NCBI GenBank assembly: GCA_015057375.1
Contig: SVEM01000023.1
Location: 1-32,335, forward strand
Length of the DNA stretch: 32,335 bases
From: Lachnospiraceae bacterium
Lineage (GTDB): Bacteria > Bacillota > Clostridia > Lachnospirales > Lachnospiraceae
Reading direction: 5' to 3'
How positions within the stretch are numbered: position 1 is the first letter of the stretch; every line of letters starts with the position of its first letter. This document shows positions 18,073-24,295 of the stretch, in pieces. The translations under genes and the position numbers were made by a program. The notes beneath the pieces were generated by a model, which saw nothing but the letters and a program-made list of their open reading frames with translations, was not told where the DNA came from and made no database searches.

Positions 18073-19065
18073 ATGAAGATTAAGCAGCTTGCCGGAATTA
18101 TAATAGCAGGACTTGTCTTTATGCTTGTATCGGTTACGGGAGTTTTTGTAAATCAATACACAAAAGATAATCTTGGAAATAAAGCACTTGAGATAGTGGA
18201 CCGTCCTGTTACAGATTATATCGGCGTTATCAAAATAGAAGGAACAATAATGTCAGAAGAAACAGAATCATTAATTCTAGGCTCGACCGAAGGATATGTT
18301 CATTCACAGGTAATGGAAGATATTGATACTTATATGAACGACAAAGCAAACAAGGCAATTCTTCTATATATTAATAGCCCTGGTGGTGTTGTATATGATG
18401 TGGATGAGTTGTACTTAAGGTTGTTAGATTACAAAGAAAGTACCGGTCGCCCTATCTACGCATATTTTGCACAGTATGCATGCTCGGGCGGATACTATGC
18501 AGCTATGGCGGCCGATGAAATATATGCTAACCGAAATACAGTAACCGGAAGTATTGGTGTAGTAATGTCAATGTATGATATGACCGGGTTGTTTGAAAAG
18601 ATTGGAATAAGAGAAGTTGATATTGTAAGTGGAGACAACAAAGCTATGGGATCTTCAGGATTAACGCTAACTGAAGAGCAGATAGGCATCTATCAGTCTC
18701 AGATAGACGAGAGCTATGAACAGTTCACATCTATTGTGTCAGAAGGAAGAAATATGGACATAGAAAAAGTAAAACAGCTTTCTGACGGACGTACATATAC
18801 TGCGAAGCAGGCGCTGGATAACAGTCTTATTGATGGTATTTGCAGATATGATGAATATGTAAATATATTAAAAGAAAAGTATAATAACGATATTGTTTTA
18901 TATGAAAATGAGAAGGACAAAGATGATTTTTACAGCAAGCTGTTCGGTTCTTTTGCAAGTATCAATCCGTTTAACAAAAAAAGCGAATATGATGAAATAA
19001 AAAATGAGTTGAACAAAATGCTGCAATCCGGAAATGGGGTGCTGATGTATTATGCAGAACCTTAA
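18073..19065 (+). CDS. sppA: Signal peptide peptidase SppA (S49 family)
   Basis: 330 residues. A single N-terminal membrane segment (about 8-27) is followed by an extracytoplasmic S49 serine protease domain. S138 in ACSGGYYAA is the nucleophile and K190 the likely general base; their 52-residue spacing equals that in Bacillus subtilis SppA (S147/K199). YINSPGG (99-105) and TGSIGVV (158-164) are conserved. The enzyme degrades leftover signal peptides in the membrane. The short single-domain length is normal for Gram-positive bacteria. The last 14 bases overlap the RDD gene, so the two are translated together. Confidence 0.93.
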   Translation: MKIKQLAGIIIAGLVFMLVSVTGVFVNQYTKDNLGNKALEIVDRPVTDYIGVIKIEGTIMSEETESLILGSTEGYVHSQVMEDIDTYMNDKANKAILLYINSPGGVVYDVDELYLRLLDYKESTGRPIYAYFAQYACSGGYYAAMAADEIYANRNTVTGSIGVVMSMYDMTGLFEKIGIREVDIVSGDNKAMGSSGLTLTEEQIGIYQSQIDESYEQFTSIVSEGRNMDIEKVKQLSDGRTYTAKQALDNSLIDGICRYDEYVNILKEKYNNDIVLYENEKDKDDFYSKLFGSFASINPFNKKSEYDEIKNELNKMLQSGNGVLMYYAEP

Positions 19066-19540
19066 AAGTGACAGAGTTGTATTTGCAGGGTTTATCACAA
19101 GACTTTTTGCGTATATTATAGACTTGCTGATTGTGGGAATAATATTATTAATAGTAAAGATACCTGCATTTGTAATAAATATCACGGCAGGAGAGACATT
19201 TTTAACAATGCCTGTTGTATATGACTTTTCAATATATGATATTTTGTTGTATGTTGCCGGCCAATTGTATTTTATTTTTATGACATATTATACAGGAAGC
19301 ACACTTGGTAAAAAGGTGTTGAAAATACGAGTAGTGGCAAGTGATAAAAGACGACTTGGATTTTGGACGGTCGTATTCAGAGAGACTATAGGAAGGTATT
19401 TATCGGAGATTATTTTATTTGTTGGATACATTATGATGATTCCTGATAAAGAAAAACGAACGCTCGCGGACCATTTGGCAGACACACGAGTTGTTTATTC
19501 AGATGTTGTTCCTATAGAATATGTAAAAAAAATAATGTAG
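19052..19540 (+). CDS. RDD family membrane protein
   Basis: 162 residues with three or four hydrophobic segments. RDD hallmarks are the N-terminal FITRLFAYIIDLLI (R17, D24), the central GKKVLKIRV, and the C-terminal TLADHLADTRVV. The function of the family is poorly defined; some members are linked to ion or compatible-solute exchange. It overlaps sppA by 14 bases and has GGGGTG at 19036-19041 as its ribosome site. Confidence 0.85.
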   Translation: MQNLKSDRVVFAGFITRLFAYIIDLLIVGIILLIVKIPAFVINITAGETFLTMPVVYDFSIYDILLYVAGQLYFIFMTYYTGSTLGKKVLKIRVVASDKRRLGFWTVVFRETIGRYLSEIILFVGYIMMIPDKEKRTLADHLADTRVVYSDVVPIEYVKKIM

Positions 19541-19542
19541 TG

Positions 19543-19589
19543 AATAATCACCTTTATATCTGGAAATGCTAGATGTAGAGGTGATTATT
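19543..19589 (+). promoter_or_regulatory. 21-bp hairpin hiding the ribosome binding site of the LytM-like gene
   Basis: Bases 19543-19563 pair with 19569-19589 without a mismatch, using only three G-U pairs, around a five-base loop. The 3' arm contains GAGGTG (19578-19583), the ribosome site for the ATG at 19592. No T tract follows the stem, so it does not look like an intrinsic terminator. Confidence 0.7.
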
Positions 19590-19591
19590 AT

Positions 19592-20365
19592 ATGAAGAAG
19601 ATAAACGATTTTTTTAAAACAAAAGGTTTTTATGTTTCTCTCATGGCGGGCGCAATTTGTATAGTTGCAATTGGGGCTGTGTATATGCGCGCAATTAATG
19701 ATGATTCCGATGAAGAAAATAAGATTCAAAATGAATCGGACATGGTGGACATTGCAGAAAAATATGATGCAGAGGTATATATCAGACCGACAGTTCAGCC
19801 TGATACCAGTACAGCAGTTCCGGAGAAAGCAACTGAACAGCCGATAACTGCCAAGAAACAGGAAAAAAGTCCTGCCAAAACATCTGCACCGGTCGCAAAG
19901 GATATAGGTGTTACTGTAATGGAGGCCGGAAAAAATGTTGCGAATCTCAGTTTCAACCAGGAAAAGGGAATAATATGGCCGGTTGAGGGTAAGGTAATGA
20001 TGCAGTATTCTGCAGACAAATCTGTTTATTTCAAAACACTTGGACAATACAAAACTAATCCTGCACTTATTATTTCAGCAGATGAAGGCAGCACGGTAAA
20101 AAGCTCAGCGAAATGCGTTGTAACCAAGGTTGGTGAAAATGAAGAAATAGGCAAATATGTTGAAACGTCAATCGGAGATGATTACAAAATAACATATGGC
20201 CAGCTTGCGGATCTTCAGGTAAAAAAAGGCGATATGCTTTCAGAGGGAGAATTAATAGGAAGAATTGCTAAGCCGACAAAGTATTATATAGAAGAAGGCA
20301 GTAATTTATATATGCAAATGAAATGCGGCAAAGAGACAGTTGATCCGCTAATATTTTTGGACTGA
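19592..20365 (+). CDS. Membrane-anchored degenerate LytM/M23 domain protein
   Basis: 257 residues: an N-terminal membrane helix (about 14-31), a charged and Pro/Thr/Lys-rich extracytoplasmic stretch (about 35-105), and a LytM/M23 fold (about 126-257) starting IIWPVEGKVMMQYS and ending ETVDPLIFLD. The zinc ligands of active M23 endopeptidases are missing: the usual YGHL reads YGQL (Q204), the usual LHFEV-type H-x-H site reads LYMQM (239-243), and no histidine stands at the first site near 152. It is therefore probably a non-catalytic partner, as for several EnvC- or SpoIIQ-like LytM proteins. A role in sporulation or division is only a suggestion. Confidence 0.8.
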   Translation: MKKINDFFKTKGFYVSLMAGAICIVAIGAVYMRAINDDSDEENKIQNESDMVDIAEKYDAEVYIRPTVQPDTSTAVPEKATEQPITAKKQEKSPAKTSAPVAKDIGVTVMEAGKNVANLSFNQEKGIIWPVEGKVMMQYSADKSVYFKTLGQYKTNPALIISADEGSTVKSSAKCVVTKVGENEEIGKYVETSIGDDYKITYGQLADLQVKKGDMLSEGELIGRIAKPTKYYIEEGSNLYMQMKCGKETVDPLIFLD

Positions 20366-20440
20366 CACAATATTTATGGTTAATGCATAAAATGTACAAA
20401 TGAATATATGGCAGTGCGCATATGTTTGCTGCTTTATATA

Positions 20441-20475
20441 GCGGGTCACTAGTATTTGGTTGTGACCCGCAAATT
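20441..20475 (+). terminator. Hairpin between the LytM-like gene and rpmG
   Basis: GCGGGTCAC at 20441-20449 pairs exactly with GTGACCCGC at 20462-20470 around a 12-base loop. The following AAATTTATT is a poor T tract. It probably ends the sppA-side transcript. Confidence 0.5.
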
Positions 20476-20505
20476 TATTGTGACATGAAAATATTGAAAT
20501 TGTTG

Positions 20506-20534
20506 TTGACGTATTAATTATAGTGTGTTATTCT
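20506..20534 (+). promoter_or_regulatory. Promoter of the rpmG-secE-nusG operon
   Basis: TTGACG at 20506-20511 and TATTCT at 20529-20534, 17 bases apart, with an extended -10 TG at 20526-20527. Predicted transcript start is near 20541, just before a ten-base T run at 20556-20565. Confidence 0.7.
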
Positions 20535-20605
20535 GATTAGGCGATGAAATAGGTCTTTTTTTTTTGCACTTTATTTTCCAACAAAATATTACGGAGGTGA
20601 CGTAG

Positions 20606-20755
20606 ATGAGAGTTAAGATTACATTAGCCTGCACAGAATGCAAGCAGCGTAATTACGACACAACAAAGGAAAAGAAGAACCATCCGGACAGAATGGAAAC
20701 TAAGAAGTATTGCAGATTCTGCAGAAAGCATACACTGCATAAGGAAACTAAGTAA
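20606..20755 (+). CDS. rpmG: 50S ribosomal protein L33
   Basis: 49 residues, the usual length of bacterial L33. It keeps both cysteine pairs (CTEC and CRFC), so it is the zinc-binding form. The ribosome site GGAGGTG lies about eight bases before the ATG. L33 directly before secE and nusG is a common order in Firmicutes. Confidence 0.95.
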   Translation: MRVKITLACTECKQRNYDTTKEKKNHPDRMETKKYCRFCRKHTLHKETK

Positions 20756-20769
20756 GGAGGAGTTGCTAT

Positions 20770-20976
20770 ATGGCTGAGATTAGTAAGGATAATACAGCTC
20801 CTAAGAAGAAGAGCTTTTTTAAAGGCCTGAAGGCTGAGTTCGGAAGAATTATCTGGTCTGATAAGGATAAGATTATTAAAGAGACTACAGCAGTGCTTGT
20901 TGCATGTGTAATTCTTGCACTTGTTATTGCAGGTATGGATTTCCTTATACAGATTGGTCTTGAAGCAATTCTTTAA
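20770..20976 (+). CDS. secE: Preprotein translocase subunit SecE
   Basis: 68 residues, the short single-helix bacterial form. An amphipathic segment KGLKAEFGRIIWSDKDKIIKET precedes one membrane helix (about 40-60). It stabilises SecY in the protein translocation channel. AAGGAGG at 20754-20760 overlaps the rpmG stop, and the neighbours rpmG and nusG confirm the call. Confidence 0.94.
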   Translation: MAEISKDNTAPKKKSFFKGLKAEFGRIIWSDKDKIIKETTAVLVACVILALVIAGMDFLIQIGLEAIL

Positions 20977-21017
20977 TAGGTCTTTTTCCAGGTGCCGTAG
21001 CACGTAAGGAGGTTAAC

Positions 21018-21533
21018 ATGTCTGAAGCAAGATGGTATGTGGTTCACACTTACTCGGGATATGAGAATAAGGTGAAAGCCAATATTGAAAAAACAATCGA
21101 GAACAGGAATCTTCAGGATCAGATACTTGAAGTGTCCATTCCTCTTCAGAACGTAGTTGAAGAGAAGAATGGTGTTAAAAAGCAGGTTCAGAAGAAGATG
21201 TTTCCGGCGTATGTTCTCATTAACATGGTAATGAATGATGATACCTGGTATGTTGTTCGAAATACACGAGGTGTAACAGGTTTCGTTGGTCCGGGATCCA
21301 AGCCGGTGCCACTTACTCAGGAAGAGATGGACAAGATGGGCATCATGATAGATGAGCAGACTGTTTCATTTGAGGTTGGCGATAATATTGTTGTAACATC
21401 CGGTGTATGGGAGAATACAACAGGAGTTATCCAGAGTATCAGCGAGAGTCGTCAGATAGTTACAATCAATGTTAATATGTTTGGACGTGAGACACCGGTT
21501 GAACTTGATTTTGTTGATATTGAAAAGGTGTAA
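21018..21533 (+). CDS. nusG: Transcription termination/antitermination factor NusG
   Basis: 171 residues. The NGN domain begins with ARWYVVHTYSGYENKV, and the C-terminal KOW domain contains VGDNIVVTSGVWENTTGVIQ. NusG binds the RNA polymerase clamp and modulates pausing and elongation. AAGGAGG is at 21006-21012. A 13-base sequence from the operon leader recurs just upstream, at 20975-20987. Confidence 0.97.
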   Translation: MSEARWYVVHTYSGYENKVKANIEKTIENRNLQDQILEVSIPLQNVVEEKNGVKKQVQKKMFPAYVLINMVMNDDTWYVVRNTRGVTGFVGPGSKPVPLTQEEMDKMGIMIDEQTVSFEVGDNIVVTSGVWENTTGVIQSISESRQIVTINVNMFGRETPVELDFVDIEKV

Positions 21534-21598
21534 GAGTTGCATAACCTTATCGTTTAAGACAGTTATTAATTAGAAGTAATTGAGGAGGCATTTATAAA

Positions 21599-22024
21599 AT
21601 GGCTAAAAAAGTAGAAGGATATATTAAGTTACAGATTCCTGCCGGAAAGGCAACACCGGCTCCTCCGGTTGGACCAGCGTTAGGTCAGCACGGAGTGAAT
21701 ATTGTACAGTTTACAAAAGATTTTAATGCCAGAACAGCTGATCAGGATGGCATGATCATCCCTGTAGTTATTACAGTATATCAGGATAAGAGTTTTAGTT
21801 TCGTTACTAAGACACCACCTGCAGCAGTTCTTTTAAAGAAGGCTTGTAAGATTCAGAGTGGTTCAGGTGTACCTAATAAGCAGAAAGTTGCTACTATCTC
21901 TAAGGCAGAGGTACAGAAGATCGCTGAACTTAAGATGCCTGACCTTAATGCAGCAAGCATTGAGGCAGCTACCAGCATGATTGCAGGAACTGCAAGAAGC
22001 ATGGGAATTGTTGTTGAAGATTAA
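21599..22024 (+). CDS. rplK: 50S ribosomal protein L11
   Basis: 141 residues, full length. The N-terminal domain has the Pro-rich [20 protein letters not shown] motif, and the C-terminal rRNA-binding domain ends with [14 protein letters not shown]11 forms part of the GTPase-associated centre. GAGGAGG at 21582-21588 precedes the ATG. It follows nusG after 65 bases with no terminator. Confidence 0.97.
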   Translation: MAKKVEGYIKLQIPAGKATPAPPVGPALGQHGVNIVQFTKDFNARTADQDGMIIPVVITVYQDKSFSFVTKTPPAAVLLKKACKIQSGSGVPNKQKVATISKAEVQKIAELKMPDLNAASIEAATSMIAGTARSMGIVVED

Positions 22025-22080
22025 ACATCGCATTGGGTTATAAAGTGTTATACAGATTAGACCATTTCATGTAGAACGTC

Positions 22081-22125
22081 GTGGGAGGGCGTATATAAGT
22101 AAAATAAAGCTCCCGTCAATACCAC
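22081..22125 (+). promoter_or_regulatory. Ribosomal protein L1 binding element in the rplK-rplA spacer
   Basis: GTGGGAGGGC (22081-22090) and GCTCCCGTCAATACCAC (22109-22125) can form a helix closed by GTGG/CCAC with an internal asymmetric loop. This resembles the L1-binding stalk of 23S rRNA, where GGUGGGAGGC faces a strand ending AAUACCAC. AAGGAGG for rplA starts at 22126, directly after the element, so bound L1 should block its own translation. Confidence 0.65.
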
Positions 22126-22139
22126 AAGGAGGTAACATA

Positions 22140-22832
22140 ATGAAAAGAGGAAAGAAATATGCTGAAGCTTTAAAGGCAATTGATCGTGAAAAGCAGTATG
22201 ATGCTGCAGAAGCAATCAGCGTAATTAAGCAGACAGCAACTGCCAAATTCGATGAAACAGTTGAGGCTCATATTCGTTTAGGTGTAGATGGACGTCATGC
22301 TGACCAGCAGGTTCGTGGTGCAGTAGTTCTTCCACACGGAACAGGAAAGAAAGTTCGTGTTCTTGTATTTGCAAAGGGAGATAAGGTTGCAGAAGCGGAA
22401 GCTGCCGGAGCAGATCATGTTGGAGGAGAAGAACTCATTCCAAGAATCCAGAACGAAGGATGGTTAGATTTTGATGTAGTTGTAGCTACACCGGATATGA
22501 TGGGTGTTGTAGGTCGTCTCGGACGTGTACTTGGACCTAAAGGCCTTATGCCTAACCCAAAAGCAGGAACTGTTACAATGGATGTGACAAAAGCTGTTAA
22601 CGACATCAAAGCCGGTAAGATTGAGTACCGTCTTGATAAGACAAACATTGTCCATGTACCTGTTGGAAAAGTATCATTTACAGATGAGCAGTTAGTTGAG
22701 AACTTCCAGACACTTATGGCAGCTCTCGTGAAAGCTAAGCCATCAGCAGCTAAAGGTCAGTATTTAAGAAGCGTTACTTTATCAGCTACTATGGGACCTG
22801 GAGTTCGCCTTAATCCTAACCAGTTCATGTAA
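22140..22832 (+). CDS. rplA: 50S ribosomal protein L1
   Basis: 230 residues, the usual length. It has the family segments [15 protein letters not shown] and [15 protein letters not shown], and a C-terminal [20 protein letters not shown]1 binds the mobile stalk of 23S rRNA and commonly represses its own mRNA; the element immediately upstream fits that. AAGGAGG is at 22126-22132. Confidence 0.97.
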   Translation: MKRGKKYAEALKAIDREKQYDAAEAISVIKQTATAKFDETVEAHIRLGVDGRHADQQVRGAVVLPHGTGKKVRVLVFAKGDKVAEAEAAGADHVGGEELIPRIQNEGWLDFDVVVATPDMMGVVGRLGRVLGPKGLMPNPKAGTVTMDVTKAVNDIKAGKIEYRLDKTNIVHVPVGKVSFTDEQLVENFQTLMAALVKAKPSAAKGQYLRSVTLSATMGPGVRLNPNQFM

Positions 22833-22840
22833 AATAGTAC

Positions 22841-22869
22841 TTGACAGCGTATAAATTATATAATAGAAT
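22841..22869 (+). promoter_or_regulatory. Promoter of rplJL
   Basis: TTGACA at 22841-22846 and TAGAAT at 22864-22869, 17 bases apart. A TATAAT at 22859-22864 would leave only a 12-base spacer. Predicted start is near 22876. Confidence 0.7.
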
Positions 22870-22875
22870 AGCAAA

Positions 22876-22959
22876 TGCATTGTTGCCGAAGACAGCAGGT
22901 ACATTTTTGTTCAAATGATTTTCAGCCTGCCGAGGAGAATGATACCATTGATTATTTTC
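22876..22959 (+). ncRNA. L10 leader (ribosomal protein L10 mRNA-binding element)
   Basis: The leader carries GCCGAAGACAGCAGG (from 22885) and CCTGCCGAGG (22926-22935), the two paired and bulged segments typical of L10 leaders before rplJ in Firmicutes. The GCAGG/CCTGC pairing closes a stem with a loop of about 27 bases. L10, alone or with L12, would bind and favour the attenuator hairpin that follows. Confidence 0.75.
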
Positions 22960-23000
22960 AGGTTCTTTCTGCGTCTTCGCGGAAAGAGCCTTTCTTTTTT
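22960..23000 (+). terminator. Attenuator of the rplJL leader
   Basis: A 14-pair stem (22960-22973 with 22978-22991, two G-U pairs) has a four-base TCTT loop and is followed by TTCTTTTTT ending at 23000. It lies between the L10 leader and rplJ, so transcription is likely attenuated by excess L10. Confidence 0.85.
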
Positions 23001-23058
23001 ATACGAAGTATATTTTCGTTTGCGCACAATGCATAAATAATATAGGAGGTATGTGCAA

Positions 23059-23559
23059 ATGGCAAAAATTGAGCTTAAGGCTCCTATCGTTGACGAGATT
23101 AAAGGCTATATTGCAGACGCATCATCAGCCGTTCTTGTTGATTACAGAGGTCTTACAGTTGAACAGGACACAGTTCTTCGTAAGAATCTTCGTGAAGCCG
23201 GTGTTGTATACAAGGTATACAAGAATACTATGCTTCATTTAGCATTTGAGGGAACAGACTATGCTCAGCTTGATCCTAATCTTGAAGGACCTACAGCTAT
23301 TGCATTCGGTATGGAAGATGCAACAGCTCCTGCAAGAGTTCTCAAGGAGTTTTCTAAGAAGGCTCCTGCGCTTGAGTTCAAAGCTGCAGTTGTGGACGGA
23401 ACCTATTATGATGCAGCAGGTGTTCAGGCAATCGCTGACATCCCATCAAGAGAAGTGCTTATTTCCAAATTGCTTGGAAGTCTGCAGTCACCTATTGCAA
23501 ATCTTGCCCGTGTGCTTAATCAGATCGCAGAGAAGTCTGATGGCCAGGCAGCAGAATAA
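23059..23559 (+). CDS. rplJ: 50S ribosomal protein L10
   Basis: 166 residues from the ATG at 23059, nine bases after AGGAGG (23044-23049). A GTG at 23053 would be too close to that site. Conserved segments are LVDYRGLTVEQDTVLRKNLR, YKVYKNTMLHLA and FSKKAPALEFKAAVVDG. L10 anchors L7/L12 dimers on the ribosomal stalk. Confidence 0.96.
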   Translation: MAKIELKAPIVDEIKGYIADASSAVLVDYRGLTVEQDTVLRKNLREAGVVYKVYKNTMLHLAFEGTDYAQLDPNLEGPTAIAFGMEDATAPARVLKEFSKKAPALEFKAAVVDGTYYDAAGVQAIADIPSREVLISKLLGSLQSPIANLARVLNQIAEKSDGQAAE

Positions 23560-23612
23560 TTTATTATTAAACTAATTAACATTAAACAATTTATTTTACG
23601 GAGGTAATTAAA

Positions 23613-23978
23613 ATGACAACACAGGAATTTATCGATGCTATCAAAGGCATGACTGTATTAGAGTTAAACGATTTAGTTAAAGCATGTGAAGAAGAGTTTG
23701 GCGTTTCTGCAGCAGCAGGCGTTGTAGTTGCAGCAGCAGCTGATGCAGGTGCAGCTGAAGAAGAGAAGACAGAGTTCGACGTAGAGCTTACAGATGTAGG
23801 TCCTAACAAAGTTAAGGTTATCAAAGTTGTTCGTGACGCTACAGGTCTTGGACTTAAGGAAGCTAAAGAAGTTGTTGAGGGTGCTCCTAAGGTTCTTAAA
23901 GAGGGTGTATCAAAGGCAGAAGCTGATGAGCTCAAAGCTAAGCTTGAGGCAGAAGGTGCAGTTTGTACTCTTAAATAA
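23613..23978 (+). CDS. rplL: 50S ribosomal protein L7/L12
   Basis: 121 residues. An N-terminal dimerisation helix region ([17 protein letters not shown]) leads into an Ala-rich hinge (about 35-50) and the C-terminal factor-binding domain ([35 protein letters not shown]). It recruits translation GTPases. CGGAGG lies about eight bases upstream. A strong hairpin terminator follows. Confidence 0.97.
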   Translation: MTTQEFIDAIKGMTVLELNDLVKACEEEFGVSAAAGVVVAAAADAGAAEEEKTEFDVELTDVGPNKVKVIKVVRDATGLGLKEAKEVVEGAPKVLKEGVSKAEADELKAKLEAEGAVCTLK

Positions 23979-24005
23979 TTCTGATGCTACAGAATATGAA
24001 TTTAC

Positions 24006-24037
24006 AAAAGGTCATACATGTTTGTATGACCTTTTTT
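24006..24037 (+). terminator. Terminator after rplL
   Basis: AAAAGGTCATACA (24006-24018) pairs perfectly with TGTATGACCTTTT (24023-24035) around a four-base loop, and the stem runs into TTTTTT. It separates rplJL from rpoBC, which has its own promoter. Confidence 0.85.
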
Positions 24038-24295
24038 GCGTTTGGCGTACTTGTTCTGAGGCAAAAAAATAATACTATTATTCAAAAAAATAATAGTAAA
24101 AATTTAGAAAAAAGATATTGACCGCAAAAAAAATATGTGATATCATGGAATGTGCTCATTGTGGTGCAATATACCTTATTATGTACTTTTATTTAATAAT
24201 TATAGCACATATTTCATAAAAAGCAATTACTTTTTATGACAGTATACGACACTGCAGAGTATATAACTCTAAAAACATAAGGAGTGAAAACATTA
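24038..24295 (+). promoter_or_regulatory. rpoB promoter and structured 5' leader
   Basis: Non-coding. TTGACC at 24118-24123 and TATCAT at 24141-24146 are 17 bases apart with an extended -10 TG (24138-24139), predicting a start near 24153 and a leader of about 145 bases. Upstream of the promoter, TACTATTATT (24073-24082) is an exact inverted repeat of AATAATAGTA (24089-24098). In the leader, ATGTGCT (24150-24156) can pair with AGCACAT (24204-24210), and a perfect 10-bp hairpin (24214-24223 with 24230-24239) has a six-base loop. No T tract follows these stems. Their role is unknown. Confidence 0.6.

Noticed and set aside
19543-19589. Terminator of the sppA-RDD transcript
   Set aside because: The hairpin is strong but followed by ATATGAAGAAG rather than a T tract, and it contains the ribosome site of the next gene.
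23246-23575. 109-codon open frame on the plus strand
   Set aside because: It lies inside rplJ in another frame, with no ribosome site and no recognisable protein.
24073-24098. Intrinsic terminator upstream of the rpoB promoter
   Set aside because: The perfect stem is followed by A residues on the + strand; a T run exists only on the minus strand, where no gene reads toward it. The real rplL terminator is at 24006-24037.
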